This document shows positions 1 through 12,773 of a stretch of DNA of 64,000 nucleotides, piece by piece (the first letter of the stretch is position 1; each line of letters begins with the position of its first letter). Below the pieces are notes generated by a model. The model saw only the letters and a list, made by a program, of their open reading frames with translations. It made no database searches and was not told the origin of the DNA. The translations under genes and the position numbers were made by a program. The DNA is from Hofstenia miamia (taxonomy: Eukaryota > Xenacoelomorpha > Acoela): NCBI GenBank assembly GCA_004352715.1, contig SCFE01000026.1, forward strand, positions 2,443,414-2,507,413. Reading direction: 5' to 3'.

Positions 1-157
1 GTTTGAGTAGTTCATCCCTTGATAATGAGGCAAAAGGTGCAGCTAACTTAGCGGCGATGATGCGTTTTTGCGAATCGAAATCTCCAATAAATTGAGAACT
101 GTTAATTGTATCGAGTAGAGCGCGCTCGCTAGACCCGACTATCTCAGAGAGAAGCAT
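1..157 (-). CDS. Possible coding exon of an unidentified gene, open at the left edge
   Basis: Read on the minus strand, the first 157 bases are open for about 52 codons. The composition looks protein-like: it starts MLLSEIVGSSERALLD and ends ASLSRDELLK at the window edge. It stops abruptly where the R2-group retrotransposon begins near position 158. That is what a gene interrupted by, or an exon next to, a 5'-truncated insertion would look like. No domain is recognised and no function is proposed. It could be an exon of a gene continuing to the left, or simply an accidental open stretch, since 157 bases is short. The ATG at its upstream end may be internal rather than a true start. Confidence 0.3.
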   Translation of the reverse strand, partial: MLLSEIVGSSERALLDTINSSQFIGDFDSQKRIIAAKLAAPFASLSRDELLK

Positions 158-822
158 GATTGGTTGCGAAGAACGAAGGAAGTGATAAGTGTAGGCTATG
201 TAAGAAAGAGGCGGAGACAGTAGATCATCTGATAGCAGGGTGTGAGAAGTTGGCACAGAATGAGTATAAGTTGAGGCATGACAAGGTGGTAAGAATGGTT
301 CACTGGGGTTTGAGCAGGCAGCATGGGTTAGAAGCAGGAGGCAAGTGGTATGAGCACAAGCAGCAGTGGGCCATAGAGAATAAGAAGGTTAAGATACTGT
401 GGGACTTCAACATACAGACAAGCAAGGTGATAGAAGCAAGAAGGTCAGACATAGTAGTGGTAGACAAAGAGAAAAGATTGGAAACAGTGATAGACATAGG
501 ACTACCAAAGAACAGGAATGTAGAAACCAAGGAGAAAGAGAAGATAGACAAATACAGGGAAATAGAAAGGCTCTGGAAGTTAAACAAAGTTGAAGTAGTA
601 CTGGTAGTTGTAGGAGCACTAGGAGCAGTGAGTAAGAAGAATAAGAGATACTTGGAGAAGTTGGGAGTACCAAAGTGGGGAGGAGCACAGAAGGCAGCAT
701 TATTAGGTACCGCTAGAGTTATGAGGAAAGCTCTCGGACTCCCTGGGAAGTGGTGAGTTCCCCCAGCTGAGAGGGATACCAGCATGAAGCTGTGAGAAGT
801 AATGAAATAATAATAATAATAA
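158..822 (+). mobile_element. 3' end of an R2-group (RLE-encoding) non-LTR retrotransposon
   Basis: The open frame 160-756 encodes the last ~198 residues of a non-LTR polyprotein. It opens with a CCHC zinc knuckle (CRLCKKEAETVDHLIAGC) followed by the RHD motif. Then comes the restriction-like endonuclease domain, with the landmarks KILWDF, the R-SDIVVV stretch and DKYREIERLW. These are typical of the R2/R4/NeSL/Hero assemblage, which cleaves target DNA for target-primed reverse transcription. The reverse-transcriptase part is absent, so this is a 5'-truncated copy, the normal outcome of incomplete reverse transcription. A short 3' UTR ends in (TAA)n at 805-822, a usual 3' tail for such elements. 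The remaining frame has no stop, which suggests a young insertion. The exact clade cannot be assigned without the RT domain. Confidence 0.85.
805..822 (+). repeat. (TAA)n 3' tail of the R2-group element
   Basis: Five to six TAA units end the 3' UTR of the retrotransposon. The junction with flanking DNA lies just after this tract. Confidence 0.7.
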
Positions 823-869
823 CATACATGCAAATACGGTGAAAATGAAAAGACAAGAGCTATTTATAC

Positions 870-1660
870 ATTTATTTCATTAATACAAATTTCTAAGTAT
901 TCCTTCATTCTGTCTCTGAGAGAATAGCTTTCAAATCCTAAATAAATTGCAATCAGATTAGAAAAAATTAATCGTGCTCTAAAATATTGATTTTAGCACC
1001 ACAATTAGTCTAAAAAATCTAGTTTGTATATGGTTTCAATTTCCAATCGACCAAAATCGCACCTTGTACCCGCAAATTTATTCAGCAAAATTTTGAATCA
1101 AATGGAAGGGACAATGCGACCAGGTTGCCTTAAACGCTCCCACAATATTTTTAGTTCCACAATGCTTCGACATATAAAATCTGTCACAAGTTGTTCCAGG
1201 ATTAGAATTTGGTAAGTGAATGGAATTATAACAAATACATCAATGTATGCTGACAGAACATGTTTTAACATGCTGTCTGATTACCTATCTCATCTCATCC
1301 TAGGTTTAAATTTAATCAACATATTTATACACTCAAGATTATCTCATTTGCTTTGACTGTAATTGCTCAGCCCACATGTTTTAACAGTTTGATAATAATA
1401 CTAATTAGCGACTCTAATTCACTTGAATCATGTAAGCTGTGTTTGAGAAAATTCCCTCAATATTTTCGAATTCATAATTCTTTTGCGCCTGATGCAAAAA
1501 CATCCATGAACAATTCTCCGCATTTTTCAAATCTTGATAATCAAGATGTGTTGTGAGAGCTGCCCGTTTGGACTCTTTAACATGTCCCGATAATCAGCAG
1601 GTACCATGGGTTGAAGGAGAATAACATTTTGTTGAACCAGATGGTGTAAAATCAGCATTC
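870..1660 (-). pseudogene. Decayed coding-like sequence, family not recognised
   Basis: On the minus strand several short stretches look like protein but sit in different frames. Examples are KRAALTTHLDYQDLKNAENC near 1560-1500, IFGMLILHHLVQQNVILL near 1650, LILEQLVTDFICRSIVELK near 1200-1150, and SYSLRDRMKEYLEICINEI near 930-870. The last follows a TTTATTTAG acceptor-like site. The frame changes between pieces without convincing splice sites. This is either a broken gene or mobile-element ORF, or a gene whose exons I cannot delimit. It lies downstream of the SPEF2 polyadenylation signal and so is a separate unit. Some of the resemblance may be chance. Confidence 0.2.
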
Positions 1661-1992
1661 CAAAAATATTTCACCAACGCAAACGTCATTCCACACAAAA
1701 TCCAATACTTTTTGCATGAAACAACAAACTGCTCCAGTAACATCTGTAGCGGCTGTCACTGTTCAACAGAATGAAATTGATATTTTGAGTCTATCATTGA
1801 TGCTTAGCATTGTCAATCTGCATAAAGAATGCAGATGAAGCTGTTACATCTTGGCAACTCCTCTAGTCTATTCTGGAAAATCAATCCCGACATGGTGAAA
1901 AAAGTCCAAATGATATTTACTTAGACAATGTGGGGGGGGGGATCTAACTATATTGTTCTGATTAGGCTCCTATAGATGATTATTGTTTTTGT

Positions 1993-1998
1993 TTTATT
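1993..1998 (-). terminator. Polyadenylation signal for SPEF2
   Basis: AATAAA on the minus strand, 84 bases beyond the SPEF2 stop codon and at the distance expected for a short 3' UTR. It supports 2082 as the true end of the coding region. Confidence 0.6.
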
Positions 1999-2081
1999 TA
2001 AAACCTAATAATTACAATAGAAATTGGAAATCACACAAAAAATTTTAAAGCTAAATCTTGTCAGCGGCCCCCACTTCAAAA

Positions 2082-5000
2082 TTAGCAATACACTACTGAT
2101 ATAGAATTTATACTGATTAAATTCACTACCGGGGCCTTAAACGCTTGACAGAGAGAAATGACGTCTTGGATGAATGGGTGTAGCACCAACGTAGTGAATC
2201 GGAGGGCATCGCTCTCCGCACCCAACTCCTCATACACGTTATAGATCTTCGTCACTGAGAAGCTATCATCCTCCGAGGGACCAGTAATGAAACGGTTGGA
2301 ATCCCCGTCAAGATTCCTTCCATGCTGCAATACCTAAACAAGATTTTAATATAATAAAATGTCAATTCTAAAAAAAACTATTTGATTTTAGTCATATTTA
2401 TATAAAACACTACAATCCATAATAACTATAAAAAGCGTATTTATTTCAAGGGCAATTTTAAGTAGTTTTCTGCATCCATTAAATTGATTCGATGAGCCCA
2501 GTGATTGCGTTTTTGCAAGAATATTACACACAGCATCTTTTCATATAAAAATATTTATCAGTAGTAGCAGTAGGATTTTCATAAAGAAAGCTTCATCTCT
2601 GCAATAGACAAATGACAAGGGATCCTTTCTCTTCTTGCTGAAATAAAAATTAAAGTGGCCTAGAATTCCGAGTTCGCATATGCGACTTCTACATATATTC
2701 TGGAAATGCACTCGGATTGCACTACAAAGGAAGTTACATGGAATTGTTAAAAAGGGATTGAATTGGACGTCGTTCTGATACCCATTTCAAAACAGCCCAG
2801 TAAACCAAAAGCCTCCAAATTTATGGCCATTATGTTGTAGATTTAAGATCATTGAGAGAATATAATAATGTGTTAAAATCACTAACTTGCTACAATTTTA
2901 TTTTTCAAACAGCTTTTTGAAATTCGAAAAAATTGCTCCACATATTTAATCTAAAAAATATGATTTTTGAACTCAGGGTAATTATGCCTTTCAAAGACAA
3001 CCAATAATTATTTTTTAAATTTTCACCTCATCAAAAATTCGATTAAGTCCACCTTACCCAGCACATTCCATGGGCCGCTAAGGTCTCTAAAATCTCTTAT
3101 CGTCAATGTGACGTGATAATTCTGAAGTAATATTAAGAGTCATAAGCACTTTATTTCATTTAAAATTTATAAAGTATAGCTTGAACAAAAAAAGAAAAAA
3201 GTTGATCTACAAACTACAATATTGAGCTCTGTTCCCACGCATGCAATTTTTTTGTTGTGCCTCTTATATTTTGATGACTTAAGAGATTATGTTTCAATTT
3301 TCGCTTAAATATTCGAATATTCTCGGCCAACTTTATCTCGATATCAAGACTGTTCCAGTGTTTTATCGTATTAAATATGAAGGAATTTTCCCACATCTTT
3401 GATTTACATATAATTGGCGATTTGAAGTTTAATGTTCGTGAATTGAAGTTAAGGTCAACATTTAAAAAATTTAGAAAATTTTGAAGTTTATTTAAATGTT
3501 TGTAAAGAATTAGTAAGCTGGTAAATTTAATGAAATACTTAGGTGCTAGCAAGTTGTATTTTTGTAAATATTTACTAGCGTTTTGTTTGTTAGTGTTGAA
3601 TAAGACTCTGATTGCTCGTTTGAAGGTTATATTGATTTTATAACTATTGAAAATACTTAAGCTATTTAAAAGTTGACATCCATATGCGAATTGGCTGGTT
3701 ACAAAAGCATTTATGAATTGTGGATATTTTGTAAATCGCCTAATCTCAAAAAGATAGTTTATTCCATTATTCATCAGTTGAATTTTCTTTGAAATGAATT
3801 CATTGAAATTAAGTTCTTGATTTAATTCTACACCTAAGTATTTCACTGTATCATTTTGTTGGATGGTATGATCTTCTATTTTCAATGTTACCTTAGATGC
3901 AATACTTCTAATTTGCTTTGGCGAAAATATTGTAAACTGAGTTTTGTTGATATTTAGCATTAATGTATTTTCATGAAAATATTTTGTAATATGATTTAAG
4001 TTATTTGTTAATGTATTGGCAGCAATATAAGGATTTTTGTGCTTTGTTAAAATGCATGTGTCATCTGCATATTGATATATCTGACAATTACCAGTCTTAC
4101 TAATATCATTTACATATAGTGTAAATAAGAGAGGACCTAGAACTGTTCCTTGTGGAACACCATTTTTGTTGTAGAGGTAGCTGGAATAAACATTTCCTAT
4201 CTTTACTCGTTGCTTCCGTTCTGTAAGGAAACTATACAACAGTTGAATGCTACTGTGTCAAACCCATGAGCCTTTAGTTTTTCAAGCATTATATTATGAT
4301 TAATGCTATCAAATGCTTTGCTTAGATCTAATAATGCAATAGCTGTAAATAATAATAATAATAATAATGCGTTTTATTTGCTGTAATAACACTACGGCTA
4401 CTAAGAAGGTAAAATGCATACAAATTCAATACAAATATCAATTAGAACGAAAGAAAGAGTTAAAAAGAATCTATAAAACCTAGTGTTCGTAATCTCGGAA
4501 AAATTTTTCAATTCCGAGATACAAGTAGTACACATAAACCATTATCCACGTATTTTTGATGTTTTAAAGTTGCATCTAAATATTTATTGGCCAATATTTA
4601 AATTCTTAAAAAGCTTACTAGATATTAGAGTTCTGCGTTTTATGATGTGTTATACCAATACTTCAATGGATACGTGTTTTTTAGAAAAGGCTGTTACACT
4701 GCAGACTGCTGTTTTTTAGTACAGTAAGAATATTTATATTCTTAATGTTACCAGCTAAAAAAACATGCTGGTTGATAATTTTAGCTGTTTTTTAAAGCAT
4801 ATATCCAGAAAAATCTCTGGAATTCACAACAAAAAAATCTCGGGACTACCTGGCGAATAAATTTTTCAGGATTCGGGATCCTGGCATTGCGAAAGCTAAA
4901 TTGAAGTTCTAATACACATTCTTGTATGGTTTTTAAAGAACTTAGTACAACTTACATCTAGCGAAACAAAATAACCTCATAGCTAATCAAATAAATGTAT

Positions 5001-6898
5001 TACACGATTGTGGATCTATTAAAAATAAATTACCAAAATGAGGTCGTCGATTGGTACCATGGCATCGATGGCATTTTCTGGGATATCCAAAGGTGGAATT
5101 GAATTGATCGGTGACTTATTTAAGTGTTCTTCAATTGGTTTATCTTCATTGACTACAATGGTATCATCTACAGGAGGTAGTTCCTCGTCTAACATCTGTG
5201 GAGTGAGATCAGATCTTCCAGTTACTAAACATTGAAATTTATTGCAACATAAGTGACCTTGTGCCGGACTAAAAAGTCTGGGTTTTAGTTGTATTTCACA
5301 TTCAAATGAATAAATTTTTATGTCTCATACTAAGTACAATGGCAATAATAATAGGGTATTTATGAATTCTACATGATACTGTCAACAATGAACCATGAAT
5401 TTCTACATGCCGACGCTGTATTTTGAATAAATTTTAAAAACATTAAGACATAACGTTAGAAATAGCAATGCTAAACAGTGGATTTCTAAAACATGAACAG
5501 GATGTGAACTGCACTTTTGTGGTTGAATTTAAGCGACAAAGCGAGGAAAATATGTATGTCTTAGCCTGTAGTGTCAATTACAAAAGTGCAGTTCGCATCC
5601 TGTTAGTGTAGTAGAAATCCATGAGTAAATTGATTTAGAAATTATTAGTAAAAAACTTGATGAAAACAAGTCTACGCCAAAGAAATGAATTTTCGCGATT
5701 TATACATTAACTTAAGATATGTTTTAAAACACTCTTATTGATATTAAGCAGAAATTCTCAATATTACAATGGGATACGCAATACTATACCAAGCAGAAAA
5801 AATCGGAAAAAAAATTATGATCCAGCCCTGTATAAAACTAAGCCATGCAAAAAAAACAAAACTTGATTTTTAGAAATACCTAATTTTGAATTAAAAAGTT
5901 TGTGTAATTTTGAACTCGTCTCTTTAATGTAAATCAAAATATTAATTTTGAAATTTGGGAAAATTATATTTTGTTATGAATTACTTTCATCTATTAGGGA
6001 GTAAATAAAATAAAAAATATTATTTAATACGCGATGCTTAATCTCTCGATTTGCTAAATGAAAAGTATATACACTAAAGTGGCCAATTTCGTTCATTAAA
6101 ATTACAATATAAATATTTCATAAAATATTATGCATGTATAGTTAATAAATTGTGCAAAATCCACCATTAGGGTTTACACACATGCATGCATATTAAATTA
6201 GACATGTTCAAAAATGATAAACTCCCACGATTACAAATAATTCAAAATATTTGACTATTTAGTAAAATACGTTACAACTTAATAACGAACCCTCTCATGT
6301 CTCAGGGGAATCATACGGAAATGAGATCAGTTTAACTTTTCCAATATTTAGGTCAAAATAGAAATTTACTACAATGGTCATGCTGCTTAAACTAATAAAG
6401 AAAAAACAGTTAGTAAAGGCATGCACTTGTTACCTATTTTCTCTCTCACACGCTGCTTCTTCTTCAGAGCTATTGGAATTAAAAGAGTGGGATAAAATAA
6501 AAGACTTACAAGGATCGCTAATACGAGGCATATGTGTTTGGCAAGCAACACTGAGGGCCCGCATAAAGCCTTCGACAGGATTTAGGTCAACGCAGAAGTA
6601 AAAGAGCTAGAACACATAAATTGATAAGAAATTTCTAAATAAACACACCATCTTGACGTAGTCTATGACCGGCGTTTGTAGAGAGTAATCGAGAAACATT
6701 TCCATAAAAAGTGTGAGCAGACCACCAGTTCTGTTATAAGGAAATGGCTCTAATGGATCCTCAGGAGTAGATGGCCTGGTGTCTTCCGTGAACCAAAGAG
6801 GAATCTAAGCAAAAAAACTTTCAGTTTTCTCATTTCAATGTCCTGAGTAGCAAAAATATTTGCCATATAAGTTATCAAATAGTAAAAACAGGATTCTA

Positions 6899-6949
<51 letters not shown>

Positions 6950-9900
6950 ATATATACATGTATATATACATATATTAACTGTATATATCTATACTAACTT
7001 CAGAAAATTGTTCTTTGGTGATATAGCCTGTGTCGTCTGTATCTACATTTGTATAGATCGCCAATTGGTCTAAGAGCTGTGATTGGGTAGGTTGAGGCCA
7101 AGGTTTAGCTGCAGCCAAAAGAAAATGGCGCCAGTCGACAAACTCACTCATTGGCGCTAAAGAACTAACGATTTCCGCAATTCGTGTGTTAGTTAGGCTA
7201 AGCCAAATTTCAGGCAATGCTTCTTGTCCAAACTAAAAACTCTGTATGAACATGTTTGATCAAACTTTCCATTTTAAGATTGACGGAGTTTCTAATGCAA
7301 ATGCTTACGGTAAGAGCATCGAGGTCAGAAATAATGTCGACAAATGCTTTTGCGGAGATAACACCTTTGGGGGCACTCTGCTGGAATTGTCGAAGGATGC
7401 GCGTTAGTTGACTGATACTAAACTCATCAGGTTGGCATACCTGAAACGGCGGTGGCCGCTCAGGTATCGGCGGAGGTCGAAACATTAAGCGATCCTAAAA
7501 GTTCAATATATATTTTGGCCTAATCGCTAATAGGATAACGAATAGAAAATTAAAAATCTTTAAATACAAGTATCTCTTACATTCCGAATTTCATAATCTG
7601 ATTGGATGAGAATGAGCTCTTCTTGAATTTTAGAATTTGTTTCTACAGCATAAGCAAGCATCAGACACACTTCTTCGCATCTAAAATATCAGTAGTCACA
7701 AAAACTCCAACTTAGTTTACCTCTGTATTTCTAAACGATATCTTTCTGTCAACCATTGTTGCATGTCTTCATACGTCTCTTCACAGCGTTTCTTTAATGT
7801 TTGAATAGTTGAAAACAATCGCACTTTTATTAATTCTGTTCGTGACTTGGCATTGTGTTCTAAGTATAACATCCATTGAATTACATGTGATTTTGCATGT
7901 TCCAACGTTGTATATATTTTTTTAATATACCAATGTTCCACTAAACGTTTTTTTTTATAAGAAAGTGGTTTATAAGAAAGTAGTGCTCAACATATTAATA
8001 TTGTAAGAAAGTTCAATACTGGATTCTTGAAACTTAAGAAAGTTCTAAAATTATTATGAGAAGTCTTTTTTCTCGCCTTTTTCTATTTTTGATTTATTTG
8101 TTAATCTGCGTTCATGTGTGATTTTCCGGTACCGTGTAGGGGTTGAGTTAACTGTCTCTTTTTATGTTTGTTCATCTTGTATTAACTAAATCTTATGATT
8201 CTTGTTTTTTCATGAAAACTGGTAGTTGTGCAATTTTAACAATGCCTTTAACTGCGCATGCGCACAAATACTTCATGCCAAAATAAAATTTTTTTAAGAA
8301 AGTTACAAGAAAGTTTTGGTACTGAAAACATGAAATATCTAAGAAAGTTTCAATACTGGGCCAAAAAAAACTTTCTTATAAAAAAAAAACGTGTAGTAAA
8401 GTTTAGAAGTTATGCAAAAAACGTTATTGCAAATGTTTAGTTTAGAATTGTTTCATTAAGAAGCTGCGGAAAGCCTACATTGCCTATATTTATCTACCCG
8501 TTTAAGCACGGAGAAAATGAAAAGAGATTCTTAATATTAAATATTATATACACAACATAATGGGAAAAATAAGTCACAGAATGTAACACCCTTCAATTGA
8601 ATGCTAAAAGACTTAAAAACTTAATAGTTGTTACAATATTACAGAGGTGTATGCCGTGTTTGGCTAACCATGAAAATGAGTGTTGGATGAAGCTACATTG
8701 AAAGAAATCACATTGACAATTTATATCATTTCTCAATATAAGGAAAAATTGAAAATGGACTTACCTTCTATCGAAAGTGCTGCAAAGTACTCTTGTCTCA
8801 TTTTGCTTTTAATCTCTCGCTTTCTCATCATTTCTTCGTTATTCTCATCAACAGTCTCCGGTTCTGACTCCATGGTAACAGGCTGATCTTTGGCATTCTT
8901 CTTAGCAGATCCTTTGCCTTTTTTTGCAGCAGCTAAATTCAATTCTTTCATACATGCAGGTTCATAAATCTCATTGAAGTATTCCTTCGAGGCACTGTCT
9001 TCAACAGGACTATAAGCATGTACTCAACCATATTTGCGCCCATTGTCACCTAGACCCCTCTCCCTTTCAATGGGATGTGTTAACCACAGCGCAGACAACT
9101 TAACTACTAGTAACGTCTACAAATGACAAATGACTTTATAATAAACTTTGGTTGGGATTCATAAGACGTATGTATCTGATATTTCCTGCATGTACTTAAC
9201 GACATCACCGGATGCTACGGTGGCCTAGGTTTACAAACACCATTATTGCAACAATAAATGCAAACATGGCATCTGAAATTATTTCCATAAAATTATCAAC
9301 ATAAATTACTAGATAAAGAAAAGCATAGATGTTGAACCTTTAGTTGGTTTTTCCTTTCCTTTGCCTAAAATACTGTTCCATGTTTACAAATAAGAATAAT
9401 CATTAAAATCTTAAATTTTGGAAACATGAAAACTACTGTTTACAGTACACTGAAAGCTCTAGTTTAAGATGCAATTGCGGTCTTTTGCTATGTCCTAAGC
9501 AGAGATAACACCAATTTGGTGGTGTAAAATGATATTCTAAGTGATATGGTCCTACATTTCATTCAAATGTGTAACTGAAATTATTTCCAACATGCCATCA
9601 ATCATGACTAAATATAGAATGGCTGGAAGATAATGACCTCAACGTTTTGGGTCCGTGACCAGATAGCTCATCTGATTCATCCCTAATCAAAAATTGTTGG
9701 CAAATATTGAAAGAGATAGTTGCTTATCATAGTTCCACATCATACAATGTCCTGATTGACGTGATAAAACCGGTCAGGTTAAAGTTAATCAACCCCAAAT
9801 TAAATGCCCATTTTCTCTTGTCAGCGCTTTGCAGCTTGGCAGCTGCGGTTGCAGCAAAATACTTATTGGACTGACTTACTAACTAATATGACCTGTTTTA

Positions 9901-12726
9901 TGCTGTCTTAGTTGTTCTTGTGCAAAGTAGTGAATTTCATCTTTAGATTTTCATATTTTTAGGACTGGCTAAATGAATTATTCTCAAGACTGTATATTGT
10001 TTAGAAAAATGTTGAATTTATGCTACTATATTGTTCTAAGTTTACAAACACCATTAATGCAACAATAAATGCAAATATTGCATCTGAAATTGTTTCCAAA
10101 ACATAAATCACTAGATAAAGAAAAGAATAGATGTTGAACCTTTAGTTGGTTTCTCCTTGCCTTTGCCTAAAACACTGTTACATAAAATGGACAGAATTTC
10201 GTCTCCATGCATGAATATTTTCAAATAAGAGTTATCATTAAAATCTTGAATTTTGGAAACATGAGCGCATTCAGGAACATTGTTTAAAGATGTAATAATC
10301 AAAATTAGTTCCCGCCTTAACCATTCTTAAATGAAATATAGAAAGAACAGAATTTTTAAGATAAAGAATAGAGTTTGAACCTTTGGACTTCTTGGAATTA
10401 TTTTTCTTGTCCTTTCCTAAATCCAAATGATAAAGTTTGACTGCAAGAATCCTAAGATTTCATTATTTAATTACAATTATTTAAACCTATTCCTATATGG
10501 TGACTACGTACCTGCAGGGGGGGTGTTAGCCCACAGTAAATAATAAAGTAATTCCATAAATATCAGTGTACTATAAAGTAATTTGAACATAATGTATGTT
10601 ATTTTTTTTGTTTAGATTCATAAACAGTAAAGCAACTTTGTTGGGTTTTGAATTCAATTGTAAAATATTTTGTCAGTCTTGTTGTTTGTATGTTTAGTAA
10701 CTCATTCTAACAGTATATGATGCATGGGCCCTTGAAATATTTCTCAAATCTTTCAGAAAAAAATTACGTCATGTTTCGATTACATAATCGAAAATGCACA
10801 CAACTCTTGCTGAGAAAGCGGTAAGAAGTTGGTCTTAGATTCACCTTACTCCCAGATTGACTACCTTTCCAACAGCATAAAATATATGACTGAATATTTT
10901 TCTTAATTATTAAAAATTAGTCACTTGAAAAATGACGTCATCAGGCGGTCCTGGGACAACAAATAAATTTTCTTTTTTTGTTAAAATGAGGGAAGATAAA
11001 TTTTAGTCACATATCTATGAGAGTTTTACAATTAAATACCAAAATATCGGAAACTGCACAAAGTTTGGTGATGGGGAAGAAATCCCCCATAGGAATAGGG
11101 TTAAGAAAAAATACGTAATTTCTTCAGTGAAAAGTGGAAGCAAATCCTTTTCACCATGAATGCGTTTTGGTAATAATTTCTATAAAAGTTATTGAAAGAC
11201 AAAAGAATAGAGAAACCTTTGGTTTTTTTTTCATTATCTTTCTCTAAAATATATTTTAGCTGCAGAAGTTCGTTACAACAGTAAATATTCAAACAGTAAA
11301 ACAAGAATTACGCTTGTCTTTGGCTTTAGCGGCCTTTTCCTTCTCTTTTTCCTTTTCAATGAGTGCTTGGCGTTCAGCTTCCTCTTCTGCCTCCCTTGCT
11401 GCTTGTTCTGCTTGCATCTAAATGCAGTGTTGCAGTAAGTTACAAAACGAAGTCATCATTCGATTGAAATGATTGTAAAATATATTGACTAATTTCACAG
11501 AACTAAATGCTTATCAAAAATTGAATTTTATAATTAGAAATAATCTAATTCGATAATCCTATTTGATTTATGTGATGAACAGTCATAAATTAGTATTGTT
11601 TAAGTAGTTTTAAATCCCTTTCAAAGGATTTGATGCTATTCAATATGAAATTGATCCACAATTTAATTTTCCACAAAAATAATATTAAGATATTCGACAC
11701 TTCCTTATTCTCCATACGTCTATGCGAACCTAGAGGCAGAGAAAACACAATATCTATTAAGCAGTAGCTAGTAGTTATTACATTTTATATCAACTTCATT
11801 ACGTCCACTTATTATAACTAATTACGATGAAAAAAACTTAAAGTTATGAACATAATTTCTGATACACTTTTTAATTTTAATTGCAATGCAAGTGTTGTGA
11901 ATGTAAAGATTATATAAAGTTTAATTCGATTTTAGTGATACCGCCTGCTAACTTGTCTCCTGCATTTACCATACCCATACATTGAAGACAAACAATTTAT
12001 TATTAAGAAAAAGATTTAAAAAATCAATGCACGTTTAACATCATTTAAAACTAGGCCTATTCTTACATCATTACAAACGGATAATATATTTAACAACAAA
12101 GATCGAATCCCAGAATGCTTAGTTTCTTCCATCATCTACAAATATACTTATGATAGCTGTACCAAGCGGCACATTGGTGAAACTACGTGACATTTTGGTA
12201 TTCGCATTAAAGAACATCTTAACCGGCATGTTGAAACAGAAATATAGCTAGTTTTCAGTAATCGCAAAATTAATCAGTATTTTGAAAGTGAATCGAACCT
12301 AGTATATTAAATCTAAGATTGATTAGAAGAAATGCTCATGATAAAGTTCATTGAAGACATCATTTCGGAAAGAGGAACTACAAATCACTTTACATAGTAA
12401 ATCCCGTATAATCAGAACGTTGATGATGATGATAAATTAAATTACCATATAGTGAAAATTTGTATTTTAATTTTTGTACAGTGTGAAACTATCTCTTTGT
12501 GACGATATTTTGAGTGTACTTCAGTATTTCTATTGCTTTCTTCACAATGTAGACCTATATAGATATTATTCTATTTGATTCAATTCTATTCTAAGTGAAA
12601 GTGAAGATAAATAAACCCAAACTTCATAAAGACTATAAGCTAAATCACATATGCGCAGGTGGTAATAAGTAAAATTTGAAATAGCGAAAGCAACGATAAG
12701 CCAACATTTATTAAACGATGAATTCA

Positions 12727-12773
<47 letters not shown>

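Noticed and set aside
300-833. Long minus-strand open frame opposite the R2-group ORF
   Set aside because: It is the shadow of the real coding strand. The plus frame has the zinc knuckle and endonuclease motifs; the minus frame has no recognisable domain and a biased Ser/Leu-rich composition.
8258-8440. Plus-strand frame 8258-8440 as a small gene
   Set aside because: It is lysine-rich AT-biased sequence inside a SPEF2 intron, with repeated AAGAAAGTT words and no motif.
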